Source: Quadrisphaera sp.
GTDB taxonomy: Bacteria; Actinomycetota; Actinomycetes; Actinomycetales; Quadrisphaeraceae
Direction: 5' to 3'
DNA: 18,203 nucleotides
NCBI GenBank assembly: GCA_029258695.1
Contig: JARIBR010000215.1
Span: 1-18,203 of the forward strand
Below, in pieces: positions 1-5,791 of the stretch; positions within the stretch are counted from its first letter, which is position 1, and every line of letters begins with the position of its first letter. A model generated the notes under the pieces. The model did no database searches and was not told the DNA's origin. It worked only from the letters and a program-made list of their open reading frames with translations. The position numbers and the translations under genes were made by a program.

Positions 1-382
1 CGAAGACCCACAGCATCGTGGCCGTCAGCCACAGGTTGCGCACCGCGGGGCCCTCGATGGCGTCCTGGAACGCGAAGCCGATCACCGCGATGGGGATCGA
101 GCCGACGATGACCAGCCACCCCATCCGCGCGTCGGGGCTGGAGTGGGGGATCTTGCGCTGGAGGGCGAGCAGCCAGGCGCCGACGATGCGCAGGATGTCG
201 CGCCGGAAGTAGATGACGACCGCGGCCTCGGTGCCCAGCTGGATGATCGCGGTGAAGCCCGCGCCGGGGTTGGTCCCGGAGATCACCTGCCCGACCACCG
301 AGACGTGCGCGGAGGAGGAGATCGGCAGGAACTCGGTCAGCCCCTGGACGAGCCCGAGAACCAGGGCCTCGAGCCAGGTCAC
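1..382 (-). CDS. uppP: Undecaprenyl-diphosphate phosphatase (UppP/BacA), 5' part only
   Basis: This integral membrane enzyme removes a phosphate from undecaprenyl diphosphate to recycle the lipid carrier for peptidoglycan and other wall polymers. About 127 codons are present and the reading frame is open to the left edge, so the C-terminal half, including the second catalytic motif, is outside the window. The start is GTG at 382-380, giving the N-terminus VTWLEALVLGLVQG. It is followed by the family signature TEFLPISSSAH (about residues 17-27), which carries the conserved glutamate and serines. Then come the family-typical GTNPGAGFTAIIQLGTE and a hydrophobic segment ending in LWVF at the edge. 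The GTG overlaps the TGA of the upstream LLM oxidoreductase gene (GTGA), which suggests translational coupling. The family identity is seen directly from the motifs. The cellular role follows from the family. Confidence 0.93.
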   Translation of the reverse strand, partial: MTWLEALVLGLVQGLTEFLPISSSAHVSVVGQVISGTNPGAGFTAIIQLGTEAAVVIYFRRDILRIVGAWLLALQRKIPHSSPDARMGWLVIVGSIPIAVIGFAFQDAIEGPAVRNLWLTATMLWVF

Positions 383-1455
383 GACGCGGCGCCGCTGGCG
401 CGCAGCGCGGCCGCGGCGACCTGCACCGCGCGTCGGCGACCCGCGGGCGTGGCGGCCATGGGCATCACCGAGACGGTGCTCACGCCCGCGGCGGCGTGGG
501 CCACGAGGCGGGCGGTGATCTCGTCGGGGTCGCCGACCAGCCCGGTGGAGCGCATGAGACCCAGCGGCACGGCCGCTGCCGCCTCGCGGCGGCGGCCCGC
601 GAGGAAGTGGTCGGTCACGGTCTCCGCAGCCGCGCCGTGGCCCATGCGCGCCGCCGCGGAGCGGTAGACGTTCATCGTCCGCGATCCCATCCCGCCGACG
701 TAGAGGGCGGTGTGGCCGGCCAGGCGTGCCATGGACGCCGCCTGCTCCCCGTCGGGGTCGTCGGTGGTGGCCCCGGCGCTGCCGGTGACCACCAGGGGCA
801 CCGACGGCGCCACGTCGAACGGCCCCCTCGGGTCGTCGGCGCGCGCGCGGCCGGTCGCGAGGCGGTCCATGGCCTCCGCGGCGTGCTCGGGGCTGAAGAA
901 CACCGGGAGCCACCCGTCGGCGATCTCCCCGGCGAGCTCGGTGTTCCTCGGGCCGAGCGCCGCGAGGTAGAGCGGCAGGTCCGCGCGCGGGGCCGGCACC
1001 GCGAGCCGCAGGGCGGGTGAGCCGTCGTCGGCGCCCAGGTGCACGGGCCGGCGCGCCAGCGCGGTGCGGACGGTCTCGACGTAGGCCCGGGTGCGGGCCA
1101 GCGGCTCGTCGAAGGCCACGCCGTGCCACCCGGCGGAGACCTGCGGCCCGGAGACGCCGAGGCCGAGGTGGAAGCGCCCACCGGAGAGCGCGTCGAGGGT
1201 CGCGGCCGTCATGGCCGTGGACGCCGCCGAGCGGGCCGGCACCTGCATCACCGCGCTGCCCAGGCCGATGCCCGAGGTCTGGGCGGCCAACCAGCCGAGC
1301 ACGCTGGGAGCGTCGGTGCCGTAGGCCTCACCGACCCACACCTGGGCGTAGCCGGCGTCCTCGCAGACCCTCACGAGGTCCAGGGCGTGGCCGGCGTCGG
1401 TGGACACCGAGCCGGACTCGCCGGAGAGGTAGCCGAGGGAGAGGGCGAGTCGCAC
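379..1455 (-). CDS. LLM class F420-dependent oxidoreductase
   Basis: This is a TIM-barrel flavin/deazaflavin oxidoreductase of the luciferase-like monooxygenase superfamily, of the group that uses coenzyme F420. The substrate is unknown. The N-terminus (MRLALSLGYLSG), the VWVGEAYGTDAPSVLGWLA stretch, the GGRFHLGLGVSGPQV loop and YVGGMGSRTMNVY near residue 250 are typical. Length (358 aa) is normal for the family. I prefer the GTG at 1455 over the GTG at 1464: a TAGGGT box (1468-1463) lies 7 nt before 1455 and covers the 1464 codon, so the transcript is probably leaderless. The stop overlaps the uppP start by 4 bp, so the two are likely one operon. The pairing with uppP and a nearby aldo/keto reductase is, from memory, recurrent in actinobacteria, but this gives no clear functional link. 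Confidence 0.9.
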   Translation of the reverse strand: MRLALSLGYLSGESGSVSTDAGHALDLVRVCEDAGYAQVWVGEAYGTDAPSVLGWLAAQTSGIGLGSAVMQVPARSAASTAMTAATLDALSGGRFHLGLGVSGPQVSAGWHGVAFDEPLARTRAYVETVRTALARRPVHLGADDGSPALRLAVPAPRADLPLYLAALGPRNTELAGEIADGWLPVFFSPEHAAEAMDRLATGRARADDPRGPFDVAPSVPLVVTGSAGATTDDPDGEQAASMARLAGHTALYVGGMGSRTMNVYRSAAARMGHGAAAETVTDHFLAGRRREAAAAVPLGLMRSTGLVGDPDEITARLVAHAAAGVSTVSVMPMAATPAGRRRAVQVAAAALRASGAAS

Positions 1456-1462
1456 GGCGCTC

Positions 1463-1468
1463 ACCCTA
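1463..1468 (-). promoter_or_regulatory. Putative -10 box (TAGGGT) of the LLM oxidoreductase-uppP operon
   Basis: TAGGGT on the minus strand matches the actinobacterial TAnnnT -10 pattern. It ends 7 nt before the GTG at 1455, so transcription would start at or next to the start codon (leaderless). No good -35 box is visible. This site also argues against the alternative GTG at 1464, which it overlaps. Confidence 0.5.
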
Positions 1469-1519
1469 GGTCGCCGCCGACGCCCGCCCCACCTTCACCG
1501 CCCGGGTCCCCGCGCGGGC

Positions 1520-1525
1520 TACCGT
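1520..1525 (+). promoter_or_regulatory. Putative -10 box (TACCGT) of the aldo/keto reductase gene
   Basis: TACCGT fits TAnnnT and ends 8 nt before the GTG at 1534. No Shine-Dalgarno sequence precedes that GTG, so a leaderless transcript is likely. It faces the LLM oxidoreductase promoter about 50 bp away. Confidence 0.45.
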
Positions 1526-1533
1526 GGACGATC

Positions 1534-2487
1534 GTGGAGCAGCGCTATGCGGGGGCCTCGGGCCTGCAGGTCTCGAGCCTGGGCCTGGGAACCCTCACCT
1601 GGGGAGCGGAGACCGACGAGCACGACGCCCGCGACCAGCTCAAGGCCTTCGTGGGCAGCGGGGGCACGCTCGTGGACACCGGCGACTCCTACAGCGGCGG
1701 GGCCGCAGAGGCCGTCCTCGGATCGCTCCTCGGGGACGTCGCGCTGCGCGAGGAGGTCGTCCTGTCCGTCACCGCGGGGCCGGCCCCGGCCCCGGCGCCG
1801 CTGCCGCGCGGCGCCGGCGGCCCGGACGTCTCGGCGCGCGCGCTGCTGTCGTCGTTGGACCGCTCCCTGGGGCGGCTGGGCACCGACCACGTCGACCTGT
1901 GGTGCGTGCCGGCCTTCAACCCCCGCGTCCCGGTCGACGAGGTGGTGCAGGCCCTGGAGATCGCGGTGCGCTCGGGGCGCGTGCGCTACACGGCCGTCGG
2001 CGACCACACCGGTTGGCAGCTGGCGACGCTCGCGCAGGTCGCCCGTGGCGCGGGGGTGCCCCTGGTCGCCGCTGCGGCGGAGTACTCCCTGCTCCACCGC
2101 GGCGTCGAGGCCGAGCTGGTGCCGGCCGCCCGCCACCACGGGGTCGGTCTGATCGCCCGGAGCCCGCTGGCCCACGGGGTGCTCAGCGCGAAGTACCGCT
2201 CCGCGGGGCCGGCGGGCTCGCGGGCGAAGGACCCGCACCGCGCGGCGCACGTCGAGCGGGGCCTCGGCCCGCGCGGGCGCCGGGTCGCGGCAGGGCTGTC
2301 GACGGCCGCCGACGGGCTCGACGTGGATCCCGCCGAGCTCGCGGTGGCCTGGGTGCGCGACGCCCCGGGCGTCACGTCGGTCCTGCTCGGGGCACGGACC
2401 TCGGACCAGCTCCTGGCGGTGCTGTCGGCCGACGACCTGGACGTGCCGCCGGAGATCTGGGCGGCGCTGGGCGACGCCGCGTCCTGA
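1534..2487 (+). CDS. Aldo/keto reductase family protein with a degenerate catalytic tetrad
   Basis: This 317-residue protein has the AKR TIM-barrel layout: the N-terminal EQRYAGASGLQVSSLGLGTLTWG, the catalytic-Asp/Tyr segment VDTGDSY (Asp48, Tyr53), the DHVDLW strand, the AEYSLLHRGVEAE segment and the C-terminal cofactor loop VLLGARTSDQL. Two of the four catalytic residues are absent. The conserved Lys of the VVIATKAG-type strand is Thr80 (VVLSVTAG), and the active-site His that follows DLW is Pro126 (DLWCVPAF). The usual SN pair that contacts nicotinamide is also changed (AVGDHTGWQ). Fold and family are clear. Ordinary NADPH-dependent carbonyl reduction is doubtful, so it may be a binding or regulatory homologue, or have changed chemistry. 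The GTG at 1534 is chosen because homology begins there and TACCGT lies 8 nt upstream. It is divergent from the LLM oxidoreductase gene. Confidence 0.88.
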   Translation: MEQRYAGASGLQVSSLGLGTLTWGAETDEHDARDQLKAFVGSGGTLVDTGDSYSGGAAEAVLGSLLGDVALREEVVLSVTAGPAPAPAPLPRGAGGPDVSARALLSSLDRSLGRLGTDHVDLWCVPAFNPRVPVDEVVQALEIAVRSGRVRYTAVGDHTGWQLATLAQVARGAGVPLVAAAAEYSLLHRGVEAELVPAARHHGVGLIARSPLAHGVLSAKYRSAGPAGSRAKDPHRAAHVERGLGPRGRRVAAGLSTAADGLDVDPAELAVAWVRDAPGVTSVLLGARTSDQLLAVLSADDLDVPPEIWAALGDAAS

Positions 2488-2522
2488 CCGGCGCTGCGCA
2501 CACCCCGGGCGCCCCCAGCACC

Positions 2523-2834
2523 TCAGCGACGGTCGGGCGCACCCCCGCCGGAGGTCGAGTCGTCCTCGGGGTCGTCGGGGTAGGCGTCGTCGTCGTCGGA
2601 GTCGTCGTCATCGGAGTCGTCGTCGTCGTCACCACCGTCGTCGAGGACGAACGGGACAACCTCGTCGTAGGCGTTGTACAGCGCGTCGTCGTAGTGCTCG
2701 AAGGCGTCCGCGAGCGCCCGGAAGGTCGACTCGACGGCCGGGTCGTCGTCACCGCGCCGACGCTCGCAGGCCCCCAGGTGCGCCTCCAGGGCGGCGACCA
2801 TCCGGTCCAGGGCTGCGCGCGGGTCATCGGCCAT
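2523..2834 (-). CDS. Small acidic protein with Asp-rich tail, function unknown
   Basis: A 103-residue protein in two parts. Residues 1-65 are probably helical (DPRAALDRMVAALEAHLGA, then AFEHYDDALYNAYDEVVPF). Residues 66-95 are almost only Asp with a few Ser, followed by a Gly/Pro-rich end. There is no signal peptide or membrane segment. Similar small proteins with the DPRAAL start and the YDDALYNAYDEV pattern occur in actinobacteria as hypothetical proteins; I do not know a tested function. The ATG at 2834 is preceded by TACGGT with a 6-nt gap and no Shine-Dalgarno sequence, so it is probably leaderless. It is divergent from the DUF5703 gene (36-bp gap) and convergent with the aldo/keto reductase gene. 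The Asp run is coded by an in-frame repeat at 2586-2630 and may vary in length among strains. Confidence 0.75.
   Translation of the reverse strand: MADDPRAALDRMVAALEAHLGACERRRGDDDPAVESTFRALADAFEHYDDALYNAYDEVVPFVLDDGGDDDDDSDDDDSDDDDAYPDDPEDDSTSGGGAPDRR
2586..2630. repeat. 15-bp imperfect tandem repeat, three copies, coding for Asp/Ser
   Basis: Three adjacent 15-bp units (2586-2600, 2601-2615, 2616-2630) are built from GTC triplets. The first two end in CGGA, the second has one C-to-A-type variant (gtca), and the third continues with GTC triplets. Read on the minus strand they encode blocks of Asp broken by Ser in the tail of the small acidic protein. The period is a multiple of three, so slippage would keep the frame. 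Confidence 0.8.
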
Positions 2835-2870
2835 GGCGCCACCGTAGTGGGCAGGGGCACACTAGGCGGG
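2835..2870. promoter_or_regulatory. 36-bp divergent promoter between the acidic protein and DUF5703 genes
   Basis: On the minus strand TACGGT (2846-2841) lies 6 nt before the ATG at 2834. On the plus strand CACACT (2858-2863) lies 7 nt before the ATG at 2871. The second box departs from TAnnnT at its first base, so that assignment is weaker. The gap is too short for ordinary leaders in both directions, which supports leaderless transcripts. Confidence 0.4.
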
Positions 2871-3152
2871 ATGTCTTCGCCCAACCTGCCTCCCCCACCA
2901 CCTCCCGGAGCCGGCGGACGCACCCCTGCCGCCCCGTCCCTCGGCCGGCTGCTCGCCGAGCCCGAGGCGGACCGCTACGAGTACCGCCACCTCACCCTGC
3001 CCCGCGGCACCTCGCGCAGCGAGGCGCGCGCCCTGCTGACCGAGCACGCCGAGTACGGCCGCTGGGAGCTCTCTCGGGTGACCCTCTTCCGGGGCGGGGC
3101 GCGCCAGGTGCGCCTGCGCCGGCGCATCATCCGGGTGCAGCGCACGACCTGA
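2871..3152 (+). CDS. DUF5703 family protein
   Basis: A 93-residue protein of unknown function. Residues 1-30 are a flexible, Pro/Gly/Ala-rich extension. Residues 35-92 match the actinobacterial DUF5703 pattern: YEYRHLTLPRGTSRSEARALL, then EHAEYGRWEL, then a very basic end RVTLFRGGARQVRLRRRIIRV. The conserved block suggests a small compact domain with a basic face. No catalytic residues are evident. The ATG at 2871 is chosen because it lies 7 nt after a -10-like CACACT and just after the divergent gene's promoter; there is no properly spaced Shine-Dalgarno sequence. In actinobacteria this family is, from memory, often found near an M20 peptidase gene, and one lies at 5776-7113 here, though two genes away. 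Confidence 0.85.
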   Translation: MSSPNLPPPPPPGAGGRTPAAPSLGRLLAEPEADRYEYRHLTLPRGTSRSEARALLTEHAEYGRWELSRVTLFRGGARQVRLRRRIIRVQRTT

Positions 3153-3173
3153 CCCGCCCCCCGACGAGGGACG

Positions 3174-3225
3174 GAGTCACAGACTCGAGCAATCCCCCCA
3201 CGGGGAGTCAACAAGTACATACTTT
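3174..3225 (+). promoter_or_regulatory. AT-rich promoter patch upstream of the GH12 glucanase gene
   Basis: The stretch around 3206-3226 is unusually AT-rich for this window. It contains TACTTT (3220-3225, fits TAnnnT), which would give a leader of roughly 40 nt before the GTG at 3272. No -35 consensus is visible 16-18 bp upstream. Just upstream is a perfect short inverted repeat, GAGTC-ACA-GACTC (3174-3186), with a third GAGTC at 3205-3209. These could be an operator, but that is inference. Confidence 0.35.
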
Positions 3226-3271
3226 GCGTCACGGACTGATCCACCCCGTCCCCTCATCCGTGGAGCCGACC

Positions 3272-4543
3272 GTGACGCACCCCTCGCCCCTGCAGCGCCG
3301 TCCTCGCCGACCCCTGCGGGTGGTCGCGGGGCTCGCGGCCCTCGTCGTGGCCCTCGCGGGCCTGGCCACCGCCACCACCGGCGCCGCGAGCGCCCTGGCC
3401 GACGAGCGTGTCTGCGGCAAGTTCGACGTGGCGGCCGTCGACGGGGGCCGCCACACCGTCCAGAACAACCGCTGGGGCACCGCCGCGACCCAGTGCCTCA
3501 CCGCGCGCGACGGCGGGTTCACCGTGGAGCAGGCCGACGGCGCCGTCGGGCCTGGCGCCCCGAAGTCCTACCCCTCGATCCTCACGGGCTGCCACTGGGG
3601 ACGCTGCACGGCGACGTCGCCGCTGCCCCTGCCCGTCTCGCAGGCCGACGGGCTGACGAGCTCGGTGTCGACCACGCGCGCCCCGGGGCAGTGGAACGCC
3701 GCCTACGACCTCTGGGTGAGCTCGACGCGCTCGGCGCCCGGGCAGGCCGACGACACCGAGATCATGGTCTGGACCGACCACCAGGGCGCGCTGGCCCACC
3801 CCCTCGGCGCCCGCACCGCCACCTTCACCTCCCCCGACGGCGCCGGGTGGGACGTCTTCGAGGGCAACACCGGCTGGGACGTGGTCTCCTTCGTGCGCCA
3901 GAGCCCCACGCGCAGCGTCACCGATCTCGACCTCGGGTCCTTCGTCGCCGAGTCGGTGAGGCTCGGCGCCACCGAGCAGGGCTCGTGGATCACCTCCGTG
4001 CAGTTCGGGTTCGAGCCGTGGGTCGGCGGCGCAGGCCTGTCCGTGGACGGGTTCGACGTCACGGTGGACGCCACGGCGGCCGGCTCGCCCCGTCCGGCGC
4101 CGACGCCGACGTCCGCGCCCCCGTCACCCGTCCCGCCGGCGTCCGGCGAAGGCCCCGCGACGATCGTCGGTGAGGCGTCGGGGCGCTGCGCGGACGTCGC
4201 CGGCCGCTCCACGCAGGACGGGGCGCCGATCCAGCTCTGGGACTGCCAGCGCGCCAACCCCGCTCAGCTGTGGGAGCGGCGCGGGGAGCGCGTCGTCGGG
4301 GTGGGGTCCGGCCGCTGCCTCGACGCCGACGGCCCCTCCGTGGGGGGCGACGCCGTCGTCCGGACGCGGACCTGCCGCGAGGACGCCACCAGCCAGCGGT
4401 GGACCGTCCGCGACCAGAGCCTCGTCCACACGGGCTCGGGGGCGTGCCTGAGCGCGCGCTCCGGAGGGGTCACCAACGCCACGCCGCTGGTCCTCGCCGC
4501 GTGCCAGGACGCTCCGGGCCAGCGGTGGTCCGTGGCCCGCTGA
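3272..4543 (+). CDS. Secreted GH12 endoglucanase/xyloglucanase-type protein with C-terminal ricin-B (CBM13) lectin domain
   Basis: The predicted 423-residue precursor has a signal peptide: an Arg-rich start, then a hydrophobic core (about 17-38) and a likely cut after ASALA at residue 43. Residues 44-270 match glycoside hydrolase family 12, with VQNNRWG, YPSILTGCHWG, YDLWV, the nucleophile strand TEIMVW (Glu163) and the acid/base segment FGFEPW (Glu248). Both catalytic glutamates are present, so it should cut beta-1,4-glucans or xyloglucan outside the cell. A Pro/Ser/Thr linker (about 271-295) leads to a ricin-B beta-trefoil with three QxW-type repeats (QLW, QRW, QRW), probably for carbohydrate binding. 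I chose the GTG at 3272 because GGAG lies 6 nt before it and the signal peptide then has a normal length; a TTG at 3224 is much less likely. The exact substrate cannot be read from the sequence. Confidence 0.9.
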   Translation: MTHPSPLQRRPRRPLRVVAGLAALVVALAGLATATTGAASALADERVCGKFDVAAVDGGRHTVQNNRWGTAATQCLTARDGGFTVEQADGAVGPGAPKSYPSILTGCHWGRCTATSPLPLPVSQADGLTSSVSTTRAPGQWNAAYDLWVSSTRSAPGQADDTEIMVWTDHQGALAHPLGARTATFTSPDGAGWDVFEGNTGWDVVSFVRQSPTRSVTDLDLGSFVAESVRLGATEQGSWITSVQFGFEPWVGGAGLSVDGFDVTVDATAAGSPRPAPTPTSAPPSPVPPASGEGPATIVGEASGRCADVAGRSTQDGAPIQLWDCQRANPAQLWERRGERVVGVGSGRCLDADGPSVGGDAVVRTRTCREDATSQRWTVRDQSLVHTGSGACLSARSGGVTNATPLVLAACQDAPGQRWSVAR

Positions 4544-4598
4544 CCGGCGTCGGCCTCTCGTCCTCCACCGGTGCCCGGCGAACGGGTCGCTCCTCCCA

Positions 4599-4623
4599 CC
4601 AGGGGCTCGAGGTGGCGCCCTGG
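4599..4623 (+). terminator. Weak hairpin between the GH12 and diguanylate cyclase genes
   Basis: CCAGGGGC (4599-4606) can pair with GC-G-CCCTGG (4615-4623) with one bulged G and an 8-nt loop. There is no T tract. It lies 55 bp after the GH12 stop and 17 bp before the next start, so it could be a terminator or a leader structure. Confidence 0.25.
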
Positions 4624-4640
4624 CGTGCCGATGCCCCGAC

Positions 4641-5756
4641 GTGAGCACTGCGCACCCCTCTCCGCGCGGGACGTCCGCCGAGGGAGCGCCCGCCCGGGCC
4701 CCACGAGCCCCACGGCCGCTCCGCGAGCGCTCCTGGCTGTGCCCCACCCCGGCGGATCGTGCCCGCCTGCTCGAGATGGGCGCCCGGGTCCGCCCGATCC
4801 GCACGTGGGGGTCGGCGCTGCTCGGCGTGGTCCTGCTCGCGAGCGCCGCGGAGCTCGGGTGGTGGGTGATCGCCGTCTACCTCCCGCCCGCGACGTTCCT
4901 CTGGGCGATCGACCGGGCGATGGCGCGCTCCACCCGCCCCGAGCGCGCCGTCGTGCTGGCCTCCACGTGGTCGACCCTGACGATCGGCGCCGGCGCCGCG
5001 GTCACCGGCGGCCTCACGAGCCCGATCCTGGGGTGGCTGGTCATCCCCGCCCTGCTCCTCGCCACGCGGTTCCGCCTGGTGGTGGTCGTCGTGGGCAGCG
5101 CTCTCGCGGTCGTGACCGCCTCCGCCGCCGGGCTCACCGCCGCGCTGCTCCCGCCGAGCCCCCCGGCTCCGGGGTGGGTGGCGTTCCTGTGCTTCACGGC
5201 GCTGCTGGTCAACGTCACCGGCGTGACCGCGGCGATGCTCGGGGCCGAGCTGACCAGCCGGGCCCACGCCGCCATCGACCCCCTGACCGGTCTGGCGAAC
5301 CGCCAGGCTCTCGGTGACCGCTTCGCCGACCTGGAGAGCCGTGCGCAGGGCTCCTCCCCGGTGGGCGTGCTGCTGGTCGACGTCGACCACTTCAAGCGGG
5401 TCAACGACACGCACGGCCACGACGTCGGCGACGAGGTGCTGATCGCCGTCGCCGACGCCCTGCGCCGCGCGGCGCCCACGCCCGGAGAGGTCTACCGGCT
5501 CGGCGGGGAGGAGTTCCTCGTCGTCCTCGAGAGCCGTGGTCTCCCGGTGGCGCAGGTCGCGGAGGGGTTGCGCGCGGCCGTCGAGGCGCGACGGCCACGA
5601 GGGCTGGAGGTGACCGTCTCCGTCGGGTGCGCCGAGTCCCCGGGCGATGACGTGCGCCAGCGCGACCTGCTGCGCCGCGCCGACCTGGCGCTCTACCGCG
5701 CCAAGTCGGCCGGCCGGAACCAGGTGGCCTCGGGGCCCGTGGCCGCTGCGGCCTGA
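4641..5756 (+). CDS. Membrane-bound diguanylate cyclase (GGDEF domain)
   Basis: This 371-residue protein should make cyclic di-GMP from two GTP. A Pro/Ala/Arg-rich cytosolic start (1-50) is followed by about six hydrophobic segments (about residues 54-198), forming a membrane sensor region I cannot name. The GGDEF domain starts at DPLTGLANR (Asp213), continues with LLVDVDHFKRVNDTHGHDVGDEVL (metal and nucleotide site), and has the active-site GGEEF at 288-292, then VSVGCAE and the terminal ADLALYRAKSAGRNQV. All catalytic residues look intact. The RxxD inhibitory site is missing: the four residues before the EVYRL linker are PTPG. There is no EAL domain. The GTG at 4641 is the longest reasonable start but has no clear Shine-Dalgarno sequence; an ATG at 4776 would still keep the membrane region. 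It follows the GH12 gene on the same strand. Confidence 0.88.
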   Translation: MSTAHPSPRGTSAEGAPARAPRAPRPLRERSWLCPTPADRARLLEMGARVRPIRTWGSALLGVVLLASAAELGWWVIAVYLPPATFLWAIDRAMARSTRPERAVVLASTWSTLTIGAGAAVTGGLTSPILGWLVIPALLLATRFRLVVVVVGSALAVVTASAAGLTAALLPPSPPAPGWVAFLCFTALLVNVTGVTAAMLGAELTSRAHAAIDPLTGLANRQALGDRFADLESRAQGSSPVGVLLVDVDHFKRVNDTHGHDVGDEVLIAVADALRRAAPTPGEVYRLGGEEFLVVLESRGLPVAQVAEGLRAAVEARRPRGLEVTVSVGCAESPGDDVRQRDLLRRADLALYRAKSAGRNQVASGPVAAAA

Positions 5757-5768
5757 GCCCGTCCGAGG

Positions 5769-5791
5769 CATCGCCTCAGGCGGAGGCGATG
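5769..5791. terminator. Perfect 9-bp hairpin between convergent cyclase and M20 genes
   Basis: CATCGCCTC (5769-5777) and GAGGCGATG (5783-5791) are exact reverse complements with a 5-nt loop. The hairpin starts 12 bp after the cyclase stop and overlaps the last codons of the M20 gene on the other strand. There is no T run, which is common in high-GC genomes. It probably ends transcription of the plus-strand gene and may work in both directions. Confidence 0.5.

Noticed and set aside
1039..1533. Extended N-terminus of the aldo/keto reductase frame
   Set aside because: It runs antisense over the LLM oxidoreductase gene and has no family similarity. The reductase pattern begins directly after the GTG at 1534.
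3224..3271. TTG start giving a 16-residue longer GH12 precursor
   Set aside because: The TTG overlaps the probable -10 box and has no Shine-Dalgarno sequence. The GTG at 3272 has GGAG at 6 nt and gives a normal signal peptide.
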